This document shows, piece after piece, positions 15,950 to 24,641 of a stretch of DNA of 64,000 nt. Numbering within the stretch: position 1 is the stretch's first letter; each line of letters begins with the position of its first letter. The stretch is from Flavobacterium amnicola (lineage in GTDB: Bacteria > Bacteroidota > Bacteroidia > Flavobacteriales > Flavobacteriaceae). The notes under the pieces are model-generated. The model saw only the letters and a program-made list of their open reading frames with translations, did no database searches and was not told the DNA's origin. The translations under genes and the position numbers were made by a program. The stretch is taken from positions 992,001 to 1,056,000 of the forward strand of contig NZ_SBKO01000001.1 of the NCBI RefSeq assembly GCF_004122165.1, read 5' to 3'.

Positions 15950-16315
15950 ATGAACATTTTTGTAGGAAGTCTTCCGTTTTCAATTGACGAAGCAGACTTA
16001 AGAGATTCTTTTGCAGTGTATGGTGCTGTAGAATCAGTAAAAATTATTACTGATAAATTTACAGGTCGTAGTAAAGGATTTGGATTTGTTGAAATGCCAA
16101 GTGAAGAGGAAGCTCTTAAAGCAATTCAAGAATTAAATGGTGCCACTGTTGAAGGGCGTACGATTGTAGTTAACAAATCGGAACCAAAACCAGAAGGCGA
16201 AAGAAGAAGTTTCAACAGTAGCCGTCCAGCAAGTGGAGGTTACGGTGGAGGAAACAACCGTGGTGGTGGTTCAAACTATGGCGGAGGTAACAATAGAGGT
16301 GGAGGAAGATACTAG
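15950..16315 (+). CDS. RRM-domain RNA-binding protein with glycine-rich tail
   Basis: 121 residues. One RNA recognition motif spans 1-80, with RNP2 (IFVGSLPF) and RNP1 (SKGFGFVEM) carrying the aromatic RNA-contact residues. The tail is Gly/Asn/Arg-rich (YGGGNNRGGGSNYGGGNNRG), like eukaryotic and cyanobacterial cold-induced glycine-rich RNA-binding proteins. It would bind single-stranded RNA in the cytoplasm. Such RRM proteins are frequent in Bacteroidota, which lack several RNA chaperones found in Proteobacteria; that it acts as an RNA chaperone here is inference. It is monocistronic with a strong terminator. Confidence 0.94.
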   Translation: MNIFVGSLPFSIDEADLRDSFAVYGAVESVKIITDKFTGRSKGFGFVEMPSEEEALKAIQELNGATVEGRTIVVNKSEPKPEGERRSFNSSRPASGGYGGGNNRGGGSNYGGGNNRGGGRY

Positions 16316-16334
16316 TCTAAATTTATATATTGTT

Positions 16335-16369
16335 AAAAAAAAACCATTCGTGAAAACGAATGGTTTTTT
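16335..16369. terminator. Bidirectional terminator
   Basis: AAAACCATTCG and CGAATGGTTTT form an 11-bp stem with A-run and T-run flanks. It serves the RRM gene on the plus strand and the convergent lipoprotein gene at 16401. Confidence 0.88.
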
Positions 16370-16400
16370 GTTTTAAATAGAATTTATTTTCTTCTTTTAT

Positions 16401-17057
16401 TTATTTAACCTCTTTAGTTTCTGTTGTTGTGGTGGTAGCTGGTGTGCCACACACATGCCCTGGTTGACCGTGAGGAGGATTTGTTCCAACATCAGTTGTG
16501 CCTGTTTGCCCACTATTTGGTGTTAATAATGCAGGAGTATTGTTTTGTTTGGTTGGATCTACGGGTGTTACGCTAAAACCACCATTTTGAGTGGTATTGG
16601 TTTGGGTAGTCACTTGCGAGCTTTTGTTAATGGCTACTGGTGCTGGTTTTGAATTTAAAGGAGCGCCAACAGCAATATCACAACGGTGTCCCGGTTGCCC
16701 GTGTGGCGGATTCATTCCTTTTGCCGTTTTAGCCGGAGTTGGTGTTATGGTTTTCGTAACAGGCTGATTTATGGTGTATTGCTGATTGTTATTTGGTTGT
16801 GCTTGTGTAGAAATGGTTTGTTGTTGTCCCTCAGTGCCGCAAACATGTCCCGGTTGTCCGTGTGGTGGGTTCACTTTAGAAGTGGTTGTCGCTATTTGCT
16901 GATTGGTATTTAACCCAGCATTCGTTGCTGGATTTTGAGTTGTAGTCGTGCTTGCTTTTGCAGAATAATCAACAAAGCTTTCTTGTGGTTTTAATTCGTC
17001 TTTACAAGAAATGAAAGCAATACCTACTATAGTAGCTAAAAAAAATGCGTTTTTCAT
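16401..17057 (-). CDS. Lipoprotein with three NPPHGQPGH motifs
   Basis: 218 residues from the ATG at 17057; an upstream in-frame ATG at 17087 would add ten residues before the signal peptide and is less likely. MKNAFFLATIVGIAFISC is a lipoprotein signal (Cys18). The rest is low-complexity Thr/Gln/Asn/Pro sequence carrying three near-identical motifs NPPHGQPGHxC at residues 63-73, 116-126 and 193-203; the middle copy continues RCDIAVGAPL. Each has two His and one Cys in fixed spacing, which looks like a metal- or heme-ligand arrangement, but no function is known to me. A promoter-like TATTTTTG lies at 17083-17076. The SPOR gene at 17094 is just upstream on the same strand, so co-transcription is possible. 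Confidence 0.8.
   Translation of the reverse strand: MKNAFFLATIVGIAFISCKDELKPQESFVDYSAKASTTTTQNPATNAGLNTNQQIATTTSKVNPPHGQPGHVCGTEGQQQTISTQAQPNNNQQYTINQPVTKTITPTPAKTAKGMNPPHGQPGHRCDIAVGAPLNSKPAPVAINKSSQVTTQTNTTQNGGFSVTPVDPTKQNNTPALLTPNSGQTGTTDVGTNPPHGQPGHVCGTPATTTTTETKEVK
16449..16871 (-). repeat. Three copies of a 33-nt NPPHGQPGHxC-coding unit
   Basis: Copies at 16839-16871, 16680-16712 and 16449-16481 encode NPPHGQPGH followed by V/R and Cys. The protein copies are identical over nine residues while the DNA differs at synonymous positions, which points to selection on the protein rather than a recent duplication. Confidence 0.85.
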
Positions 17058-17093
17058 AAGATGAGATTTGTGAATCAAAAATAACAAAATTAA

Positions 17094-17483
17094 TTACTTG
17101 TTGGGTTTTATTAAGAAAGCATTAGGAAATTTTTTTCGCAATTCTTGTAGTTTTTTTTCAGCTTCAATTCTTGTCTTAAAACTCCCAACCCATACTTTAT
17201 ATATTGGTGTGTGAAAAACAATAGTAGCATCTACACTTTTGTTGGTTTTTCTGAATTCTGTTAGCGTTTTTTTGCTGTTTTCAGCATCTCCTGTGAAGAT
17301 TTGGATTTTAAAGCGATCGTGAATCGTTATAGAAGAGTTGATTTTTCTTTTTTCTGAAAGTAATTGTTCAAATCTTGGGTCTTGAGAAATGGTCGATTTT
17401 GCTTCTTGTGAAAAAGAATTCCAATTTATAAATAATAAAAATAAAGCTAGTGTTGGGCGAATTGAATTTGTTAAAATTCTCAT
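17094..17483 (-). CDS. SPOR domain-containing protein
   Basis: 129 residues. A signal peptide or membrane anchor (TLALFLLFINWNSFSQ) is followed by a spacer and a C-terminal SPOR domain (about 55-129): FKIQIFTGDAENSKKTL, IVFHTPIYKVWVGSFKTRIEAEKKLQELRKKF. SPOR domains bind peptidoglycan glycans that lack stem peptides, often at the division site. Here it is a minimal exported SPOR protein; its precise role is unknown. A -7-like TAATTTTG lies at 17509-17502, 18 nt before the ATG. The neighbouring gene downstream encodes the NPPHGQPGH lipoprotein. Confidence 0.87.
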   Translation of the reverse strand: MRILTNSIRPTLALFLLFINWNSFSQEAKSTISQDPRFEQLLSEKRKINSSITIHDRFKIQIFTGDAENSKKTLTEFRKTNKSVDATIVFHTPIYKVWVGSFKTRIEAEKKLQELRKKFPNAFLIKPNK

Positions 17484-17584
17484 AATGAATTAATTTTTAA
17501 GCAAAATTACATTTTATGGACTTATGAAATTTAAAAATATTATTTAGAATAAATATAAATTAATAATTAAGATATATTTAAGGT

Positions 17585-17614
17585 TTTGAGAATAGCTCAT
17601 AAGTCGTATTTTTG
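17585..17614 (+). promoter_or_regulatory. Promoter of the actABCDEF-coxBA operon
   Basis: TTTG (17585-17588) and TATTTTTG (17607-17614) with 18 bp between them. The transcript would have a leader of about 80 nt before actA. I see no obvious hairpin or repressor palindrome in the leader. Confidence 0.72.
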
Positions 17615-17700
17615 TCGGAGTTTTTTAAATGGCTACTTGTACTTTGATGTTAGAAGTACTATAAATACTGTGCCAAATTTAGATGATAATCATTTAATGT

Positions 17701-19041
17701 ATGAAAAAAGTGGGCAACCATAAATCGATTTTAAAGGTAATAACGCTAAATCTAGCGTTTTTATTATCTGTTTCTTTAAGTTCTTTCGCTCAAGAAGCTG
17801 CTGCTCCGGCACCAGCTACCGATGTTGCTGCAGCTCCTGCTGCTGGCGCTGGTGATCCTGCTGCGGGGAAAGCTTTGTTTAATGCTAATTGTGCGGCTTG
17901 TCACAAACTAGATGCTAAAATGACGGGGCCTGCGCTTCGTGGTGTAGCAGAAAGAAGAGACAGAGCTTGGTTAGGGAAATGGATTAAGAATTCTAAAGAT
18001 TTAATTGCTTCAGGTGATGCTGATGCGGTTAAGATTTTCGAAGAATTCAACAAAACGCCGATGACGGCATTTCCTCAATTATCAGATGCTGATGTAGATA
18101 ATATCTTGGCATATACTTCACAACCAAAAGAAGAGCCAAAAGCTGTTGCTGGTGTTGCTGGAGCTGGTGCTCAAGCGGGTGACGCTATGGGGATTTCAAA
18201 CAATTTGGTTTTGGGTCTGTTAGCGGTAATACTTACTCTTTTAGTAGGTTTATTGTTTATGGTGAACAATACCTTGCGAAAAATTTCGGCTGCCAATGGT
18301 GTAGAAGTAGCAGATCGTAAGTTGTCCTTATTGCCATTATGGAGATCGTTTGCTAAAAACCAATTTTTGGTATTAGTGTCTACGATTTTGCTAATGCTAA
18401 TGAGTGCTTATTTTGCCTACGGATATTTTATGCAGGTTGGTGTTGATCAAAACTATGCGCCAATTCAGCCAATTCATTATTCGCACAAAATTCATGCTGG
18501 AGACAATGGTATTGACTGTAAATACTGTCACTCTGCGGCTCGTACAAGTAAAAATGCAGGTATTCCTTCATTAAACGTTTGTATGAACTGTCATAAGAAC
18601 ATTTCAGAATTCCAAGGCGATAAAGATTCTACATATGTAGATTATACAAAAGAATTTTACACAGCTGAAATTCAAAAACTTTACGATGCTGTAGGTTGGG
18701 ATAAGGCTACGCAAAAATATACAGGGAAACAAAAACCTGTTAAATGGGTTAGAATTCACAATTTGCAAGATTTTGTGTACTTCAATCACTCACAACACGT
18801 TTCGGTTGCTGGTTTAGAATGTCAAACATGTCACGGACCTGTGGAAACATTTGAAATCATGAAACAACACTCTCCATTAACGATGGGATGGTGTATTAAT
18901 TGTCACCGTGAAACGAATGTGAAAACAGAAGGGAATGCGTACTACGAAAAAATTCATGCCGAACTTTCTAAGAAATATGGTGTAGACAAGTTAACAGCTG
19001 CACAAATGGGAGGTCTTGAATGTGGTAAGTGTCACTACTAA
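17701..19041 (+). CDS. actA: Alternative complex III subunit ActA, multiheme cytochrome c
   Basis: 446 residues. The signal peptide ends SLSSFAQ. An Ala/Pro linker leads to a monoheme cytochrome c domain with CAACH (Cys64-His68) and a possible Met ligand in KTPMTAFP. Two membrane helices follow (about 167-188 and 222-244), then a C-terminal domain with five CxxCH motifs: CKYCH, CMNCH, CQTCH, CINCH and CGKCH. ActA relays electrons from quinol oxidation to the terminal oxidase on the periplasmic side. The first subunit gene of the operon, it is 33 nt from actB. The monoheme module in front of the pentaheme domain is discussed in the findings. Confidence 0.93.
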   Translation: MKKVGNHKSILKVITLNLAFLLSVSLSSFAQEAAAPAPATDVAAAPAAGAGDPAAGKALFNANCAACHKLDAKMTGPALRGVAERRDRAWLGKWIKNSKDLIASGDADAVKIFEEFNKTPMTAFPQLSDADVDNILAYTSQPKEEPKAVAGVAGAGAQAGDAMGISNNLVLGLLAVILTLLVGLLFMVNNTLRKISAANGVEVADRKLSLLPLWRSFAKNQFLVLVSTILLMLMSAYFAYGYFMQVGVDQNYAPIQPIHYSHKIHAGDNGIDCKYCHSAARTSKNAGIPSLNVCMNCHKNISEFQGDKDSTYVDYTKEFYTAEIQKLYDAVGWDKATQKYTGKQKPVKWVRIHNLQDFVYFNHSQHVSVAGLECQTCHGPVETFEIMKQHSPLTMGWCINCHRETNVKTEGNAYYEKIHAELSKKYGVDKLTAAQMGGLECGKCHY

Positions 19042-19074
19042 TAAATTATTAAGAAGCTAATTTTTATATACAAT

Positions 19075-22000
19075 ATGTCATCAAACAAAAAATACTGGAA
19101 AAGTGTTGAGGAGCTAAACGAAAATAGCTCTATTGTTGAGACGCTTAGAAATAACGAGTTTGTTGAAGAAATTCCTACTGATGAATTCTTAGGTGATGCT
19201 GCTTCATTGGCATCTTCTAACACAACACGTCGTGACTTTCTTAAGTACGTTGGATTTAGTACTGCGGCTGCTACGCTTGCAGCTTGTGAAGGTCCAGTGC
19301 ATAAGTCTATACCTTATGTAGTTCAACCGGAAGAAATCATTCCTGGTATAGCAGATTATTATGCTACATCATTTTCGGATGGTTTCGATTTTGCTAATAT
19401 TTTAGTAAAAACGCGTGAAGGTCGTCCTATTAAAGTTGAAAATAACAAAATTGAAGGGGCTCATTTCCATGCAAATGCTCGTGTTCATGCGTCGGTTTTA
19501 TCATTATATGATAGCCTTCGTTTGAAAACATCAAAAATTGCAGGTAAAGATGCCTCTTGGACTGAAGCTAATGCTAAAATTAAAGCGAGTGTAGCTGAAG
19601 CAAAAGCCAAAGGCGGAAAAGTAGTGGTGTTAACCAATACTTCTGCATCTCCATCAACGGATCGTTTAATTGCTCAGTTTGTAGCTGCTAACGCAAATGC
19701 AAAACATGTAGTATATGATGCGGTTTCTTCTTCAGAAGCGTTGGATGCTTTCCAAGCAGTTTATGGTGAAAGAGCTTTAGCTGATTATGATTTTTCAAAA
19801 GCGAATGTAATTGTTTCTATCGGTGCCGATTTCTTAGGTGACTGGCAAGGTGGTGGTTTCGATGCGGGTTATGCGCAAGGACGTGTTCCTCAAAATGGAA
19901 AAATGTCTCGTCATTTCCAATTCGAAGCGAATATGACATTGTCAGGTGCTGCCGCTGATAAGCGTGTACCAATGACTGTTTCAGCTCAAAAACAAGCATT
20001 AGTTCAAATATATAATGTAGTTACAGGTTCCTCTGTTGGTGCTGCCAAAGATGAAGCGGTAGCAAAAGCAGCACAACAATTAAAAGCTGCCGGAAGCAAA
20101 GGAGTTTTAGTGTGCGGTATCGATGATAAAAATGCACAACTATTAGTGCTAGCTATTAACCGTGCTTTAGGAAGTGAAGCTTTCAATACAGGTAATACAC
20201 GTCAAATCCGTAAAGGAAACAATGCTGATGTAAAGCAATTAATTGCTGACATGAAAGCAGGTGCTGTGCATACCTTAATTATGAACGGAGTGAATCCAGT
20301 ATATTCTTTGCCAAACGGTAAAGAATTTGCAGAAGCATTGAAAAAAGTGAAATTGTCCGCTACTTTCTCTATGAAAGAAGATGAGACTGCTTTAGCTTCT
20401 TCTGTGGCTGTGGCAACTCCACATTATTTAGAATCTTGGGGTGATGTAAGTATTGTGAAAGGTAGTTATGCTATCACACAACCAACTATTCGTCCATTAT
20501 TTGATACGGTTCAGTTTCAAGATGCTTTATTGTCTTGGAATGGAAGCACTCAATCGTACTACGATTACATCCGTTCTTCTTATGCGGGTGCAAAAACTTG
20601 GAATCAATTAGTTCATGATGGTGTAGAATTTACTACACTAGCTTCAGGAGCTGGTGCTGGTGCCGATTTTAATACTGCGGCGGCTGTTTTAGCCAATGCA
20701 AAATCAACTGGAATGGAATTAGTGTTATACACTAAAACCGGAATGGGTGATGGACAACAAGCAAACAATCCTTGGTTACAAGAGTTTCCAGATCCAATTA
20801 CAAGAGCTTCTTGGGATAACTATGTTACCGTTTCTAAATCGGATGCAGAAGCATTAGGATTAGAAAACTGGAATGTGGCTAATGGTGGTCTTGACGGAAG
20901 TTTAGCAACTTTAAAAGTGGGTAATGTTACTTTGGAAAATGTTCCGGTAATGATCCAACCAGGTCAAGCTAAAGGAACTGTTGGTCTAGCTTTAGGTTAT
21001 GGTCGTAAAGCGGCTATGAAAGAAGAAATGCAAGTAGGTGTAAATGCTTATACTTTATACAATAACTTTAGTAATGTACAATCAGTATCGTTGACTAAAG
21101 AAAGTGGTTCTCATGAATTTGCTTGTGTTCAGTTACAAAAAACATTAATGGGTCGTGGTGATATCATCAAAGAAACGAGCCTAGAAATATTCAATACGAA
21201 AGATGCTGCAGAATGGAATATTATGCCAGTAGTATCTTTAGATCACAAAGAAGTGGCTGCCTCTTCAGTAGATTTATGGGAGTCATTTGATAGAAGTATT
21301 GGTCACCATTTCAATTTATCAATTGACTTAAACGCTTGTACAGGTTGTGGAGCATGTGTTATTGCTTGTCACGCTGAAAACAACGTTCCTGTTGTAGGTA
21401 AATCGGAAGTAAGAAGAAGTCGTGATATGCACTGGTTGCGTATTGATAGATATTATTCTTCTGAAACTACTTTCGAAGGTGATAACAAAACAAAAGCAGC
21501 TAGTGATGGTTTAATGGATTCTATTTCGACTTTAAGAGGAATGGAAGATGCTTCAGAAAACCCACAAGTAGCTTTCCAACCAGTAATGTGTCAGCACTGT
21601 AACCACGCTCCATGTGAGACTGTTTGTCCGGTTGCTGCTACTTCCCACGGTCGTCAAGGTCAAAACCAAATGGCATATAACCGTTGTGTAGGTACTCGTT
21701 ACTGTGCAAATAACTGTCCATATAAAGTACGTCGTTTCAACTGGTTCTTATACAATAACAATGACGAGTTCAATTATCACATGAATGATGATTTAGGTCG
21801 TATGGTATTGAATCCAGATGTGAACGCTCGTTCTCGTGGGGTTATGGAAAAATGTTCTATGTGTATCCAAATGACACAAAAAACAATCTTAGATGCAAAA
21901 CGTGATGGTAGAGTAATCAAAGATGGTGAGTTCCAAACGGCATGTTCAAATGCATGTACTTCAGGAGCAATGGTATTTGGTGATGTAAATGATAAAGAAT

Positions 22001-22101
22001 CTCACGTAGCTAAATTAGCAGAAGATAAGAGAGCTTACCATTTATTAGAGCACATCGGAACAAAACCAAATGTGGTATACCACGTAAAAGTTAGAAATTA
22101 A
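19075..22101 (+). CDS. actB: Alternative complex III subunit ActB, iron-sulfur molybdopterin-oxidoreductase-like
   Basis: 1008 residues. Near the N-terminus is a variant twin-arginine signal with lipobox (TTRRDFLKYVGFSTAAATLAAC, Cys71), implying Tat export and lipid anchoring. The large domain is related to molybdopterin oxidoreductases but in known complex III-alternative structures holds no molybdenum cofactor. The C-terminal quarter is a ferredoxin domain with cysteine groups CTGCGACVIAC, CQHCNHAPCETVCP, CVGTRYCANNCP and CSMC plus a distal CSNAC, consistent with four iron-sulfur clusters. It passes electrons between the quinol site and heme groups. Confidence 0.95.
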   Translation: MSSNKKYWKSVEELNENSSIVETLRNNEFVEEIPTDEFLGDAASLASSNTTRRDFLKYVGFSTAAATLAACEGPVHKSIPYVVQPEEIIPGIADYYATSFSDGFDFANILVKTREGRPIKVENNKIEGAHFHANARVHASVLSLYDSLRLKTSKIAGKDASWTEANAKIKASVAEAKAKGGKVVVLTNTSASPSTDRLIAQFVAANANAKHVVYDAVSSSEALDAFQAVYGERALADYDFSKANVIVSIGADFLGDWQGGGFDAGYAQGRVPQNGKMSRHFQFEANMTLSGAAADKRVPMTVSAQKQALVQIYNVVTGSSVGAAKDEAVAKAAQQLKAAGSKGVLVCGIDDKNAQLLVLAINRALGSEAFNTGNTRQIRKGNNADVKQLIADMKAGAVHTLIMNGVNPVYSLPNGKEFAEALKKVKLSATFSMKEDETALASSVAVATPHYLESWGDVSIVKGSYAITQPTIRPLFDTVQFQDALLSWNGSTQSYYDYIRSSYAGAKTWNQLVHDGVEFTTLASGAGAGADFNTAAAVLANAKSTGMELVLYTKTGMGDGQQANNPWLQEFPDPITRASWDNYVTVSKSDAEALGLENWNVANGGLDGSLATLKVGNVTLENVPVMIQPGQAKGTVGLALGYGRKAAMKEEMQVGVNAYTLYNNFSNVQSVSLTKESGSHEFACVQLQKTLMGRGDIIKETSLEIFNTKDAAEWNIMPVVSLDHKEVAASSVDLWESFDRSIGHHFNLSIDLNACTGCGACVIACHAENNVPVVGKSEVRRSRDMHWLRIDRYYSSETTFEGDNKTKAASDGLMDSISTLRGMEDASENPQVAFQPVMCQHCNHAPCETVCPVAATSHGRQGQNQMAYNRCVGTRYCANNCPYKVRRFNWFLYNNNDEFNYHMNDDLGRMVLNPDVNARSRGVMEKCSMCIQMTQKTILDAKRDGRVIKDGEFQTACSNACTSGAMVFGDVNDKESHVAKLAEDKRAYHLLEHIGTKPNVVYHVKVRN

Positions 22102-22128
22102 TATTAATAAGAAATAAGATAAAGGATT

Positions 22129-23535
22129 ATGTCGTCTCATTACGAAGCACCCATTAGAAAACCTTTAGTTCTTGGTGATAAAAGCTACCACGATGTAACA
22201 GTTGATGTAGCCAAGCCAGTAGAAGGAAAAGCCAATAAACAATGGTGGACAGTATTTTATATAGCATTAGCAGCCTTTTTATGGGGTATGAGCTGTATGA
22301 TTTACACCATCTCAACAGGTATTGGAACTTGGGGATTAAATAAAACAGTAGGTTGGGCTTGGGATATCACTAACTTCGTTTGGTGGGTAGGTATCGGTCA
22401 CGCTGGTACACTTATTTCAGCAGTATTATTATTGTTCCGTCAAAAATGGCGTATGGCAATTAACCGTTCTGCAGAAGCAATGACTATCTTCTCGGTAGTT
22501 CAAGCAGGTTTGTTTCCAATTATTCACATGGGGCGTCCATGGTTAGGATACTGGGTGTTACCTATTCCGAATCAATTTGGTTCTCTTTGGGTAAACTTTA
22601 ACTCACCTTTACTTTGGGACGTATTTGCGATTTCAACGTATCTATCAGTATCATTAGTATTCTGGTGGACTGGTTTATTACCTGACTTTGCAATGATTCG
22701 TGATAGAGCGGTAACTCCTTTCAACAAAAGAATCTATTCTATACTATCTTTCGGATGGTCAGGTAGAGCAAAAGACTGGCAACGTTTTGAAGAGGTTTCT
22801 CTTGTGTTAGCTGGTTTAGCAACACCATTGGTACTTTCTGTACACACTATTGTATCGTTTGACTTCGCTACTTCTGTAGTTCCAGGTTGGCATACAACCA
22901 TTCTTCCGCCATACTTCGTTGCGGGAGCTATTTTCTCAGGATTCGCGATGGTAAATACCTTGCTTATTATCATGAGAAAAGTATCAAACTTAGAAGATTA
23001 TATCACTATTCAACATATTGAATTAATGAACATTGTAATCATGATTACAGGTTCTATCGTTGGTTGTGCTTACATTACTGAGTTATTCGTAGCTTGGTAT
23101 TCAGGAGTAGAGTATGAGCAATATGCCTTCTTAAACAGAGCAACTGGTCCTTACTGGTGGTCGTACTGGGCAATGATGACTTGTAACGTTTTCTCTCCAC
23201 AGTTCATGTGGTTCAAGAAATTAAGAACAAGTATCATGTTCTCCTTCATTATTTCTATCGTTGTAAATATCGGAATGTGGTTTGAGCGTTTCGTAATCAT
23301 CGTAACATCGTTACACCGTGATTACCTTCCATCTTCATGGACAATGTTTCAACCAACATTTGTAGACATAGGTATCTTTGTAGGTACTATTGGATTCTTC
23401 TTTGTATTGTTCTTATTATATGCTAGATCGTTCCCAGTGGTAGCACAAGCAGAAGTAAAAACAATCTTGAAATCTTCAGGAGATAATTACAAAAGAGAAA
23501 GAGAAAAACACGGTCATAATCACGATAATCACTAA
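22129..23535 (+). CDS. actC: Alternative complex III subunit ActC, NrfD/PsrC family membrane protein
   Basis: 468 residues with about ten membrane helices, NrfD/PsrC family. The first helix region is WWTVFYIALAAFLWGMSCM; helix 3 onward includes WWVGIGHAGTLISAVLLLFR, the family motif near the quinol site, and GLFPIIHMGRPW. ActC oxidises menaquinol at the periplasmic side. The C-terminus ends in a basic, His-rich tail (KREREKHGHNHDNH). It is 27 nt after actB and 6 nt before actD, so clearly co-transcribed. Confidence 0.95.
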   Translation: MSSHYEAPIRKPLVLGDKSYHDVTVDVAKPVEGKANKQWWTVFYIALAAFLWGMSCMIYTISTGIGTWGLNKTVGWAWDITNFVWWVGIGHAGTLISAVLLLFRQKWRMAINRSAEAMTIFSVVQAGLFPIIHMGRPWLGYWVLPIPNQFGSLWVNFNSPLLWDVFAISTYLSVSLVFWWTGLLPDFAMIRDRAVTPFNKRIYSILSFGWSGRAKDWQRFEEVSLVLAGLATPLVLSVHTIVSFDFATSVVPGWHTTILPPYFVAGAIFSGFAMVNTLLIIMRKVSNLEDYITIQHIELMNIVIMITGSIVGCAYITELFVAWYSGVEYEQYAFLNRATGPYWWSYWAMMTCNVFSPQFMWFKKLRTSIMFSFIISIVVNIGMWFERFVIIVTSLHRDYLPSSWTMFQPTFVDIGIFVGTIGFFFVLFLLYARSFPVVAQAEVKTILKSSGDNYKREREKHGHNHDNH

Positions 23536-23541
23536 TAAGTC

Positions 23542-24066
23542 ATGAGTCATAAAGTAATACATGCACTATATAATGATGATGATGTGTTAATGGATGCTGT
23601 AAAGCAAACAAGAAAAGCACATCACCATATTGAAGAGGTTTATACTCCCTTCCCAGTTCACGGTTTAGATAAAGCGATGGGATTGGCACCAACAAGAATT
23701 GCTATTGCAGCATTTATGTATGGTTGTACTGGATTGTCTTTTGCAATCTGGTTATTGAATAACATCATGATTCAAGACTGGCCTCAAGATATTGGTGGAA
23801 AACCAAGTTTCAGTTATTTGCAAAACATGCCAGCTTTCGTGCCGGTAATGTTTGAAGAAACTGTTTTCTTCGCTGCTCACTTAATGGTAATTACTTTTTA
23901 TATGAGAAGTAAATTATGGCCATTTAAAAAAGCTGAAAATCCTGATGTTCGTACCACTGATGACCATTTCTTAATGGAAGTAGCAGTTAATAATAATGAA
24001 AGCGAATTAACTTCATTTTTACAAAGCACAGGTGCAGTAGAAGTTAAAGTAGTAGAAAAGCATTAA
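23542..24066 (+). CDS. actD: Alternative complex III subunit ActD (DUF3341)
   Basis: 174 residues. The N-terminal soluble part (VIHALYNDDDVLMDAVKQTR, HIEEVYTPFPVHGLDKAMGL) is typical of DUF3341. Two membrane helices follow, around IAIAAFMYGCTGLSFAIWLL and VPVMFEETVFFAAHLMVITF. In known structures ActD is a small membrane subunit that contacts ActC and ActF. Its position between actC and actE fits. Confidence 0.93.
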   Translation: MSHKVIHALYNDDDVLMDAVKQTRKAHHHIEEVYTPFPVHGLDKAMGLAPTRIAIAAFMYGCTGLSFAIWLLNNIMIQDWPQDIGGKPSFSYLQNMPAFVPVMFEETVFFAAHLMVITFYMRSKLWPFKKAENPDVRTTDDHFLMEVAVNNNESELTSFLQSTGAVEVKVVEKH

Positions 24067-24074
24067 TCAGAATT

Positions 24075-24623
24075 ATGAGAAGAGTAGTATATACACTAAC
24101 GGCTTTAATGGGGTTATCTTCATTGCTGTTTTCATGTCAAGATACAAAGAAACCGAATTATCAGTTTTTCCCAAACATGTATGAATCGGTTGCGTATGAA
24201 ACTTATTCAGAATCTAATGCTTTTAAAAATGGTAAAGAAGGTCAATTGCCTGCTCAAGGTTCTATCAAGAGAGGTTTTGTTCCTTACGAATTGCCAAATA
24301 CACCAGCAGGTTATGAAGCGTCAAAAGGGAACGTTTCCCCATTAGCTGCTGATTCTGTTAACGTAGAAAAAGGAAAAGAGTTATACAATATTTACTGTAT
24401 TTCTTGCCACGGAGAAAAAGGGGATGGAAAAGGGAAATTAGTACAAAGAGAGAAATTCTTAGGGGTTCCTAGCTATAAAGACAGAGCAATCACTGTGGGA
24501 AGTGTTTTCCATGTGGAAACCTACGGTCTTAATGCAATGGGTTCTCACGCGAACCAATTGACTAAAAAAGAAAGATGGCAAGTGGCTGAATATGTAATAG
24601 GCCTTAAATCTGAATTAAAATAA
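24075..24623 (+). CDS. actE: Alternative complex III subunit ActE, monoheme cytochrome c lipoprotein
   Basis: 182 residues. The signal ends in the lipobox SSLLFSC (Cys21), so it is lipid-anchored. A cytochrome c domain from about residue 95 carries CISCH (Cys108-His112), GEKGDGKGKL and a late Met (NAMGSHANQL) that could be the sixth heme ligand. It is exposed in the periplasm and is a plausible electron exit to the oxidase. The gene lies 8 nt after actD and 18 nt before actF. Confidence 0.94.
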   Translation: MRRVVYTLTALMGLSSLLFSCQDTKKPNYQFFPNMYESVAYETYSESNAFKNGKEGQLPAQGSIKRGFVPYELPNTPAGYEASKGNVSPLAADSVNVEKGKELYNIYCISCHGEKGDGKGKLVQREKFLGVPSYKDRAITVGSVFHVETYGLNAMGSHANQLTKKERWQVAEYVIGLKSELK

Positions 24624-24641
24624 TAAATACGCGATTAAGTT

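Noticed and set aside
16449..16871. Three regularly placed repeats as a CRISPR-like array
   Set aside because: They are in-frame protein motifs with unequal spacing (about 159 and 231 nt between starts) and synonymous differences.
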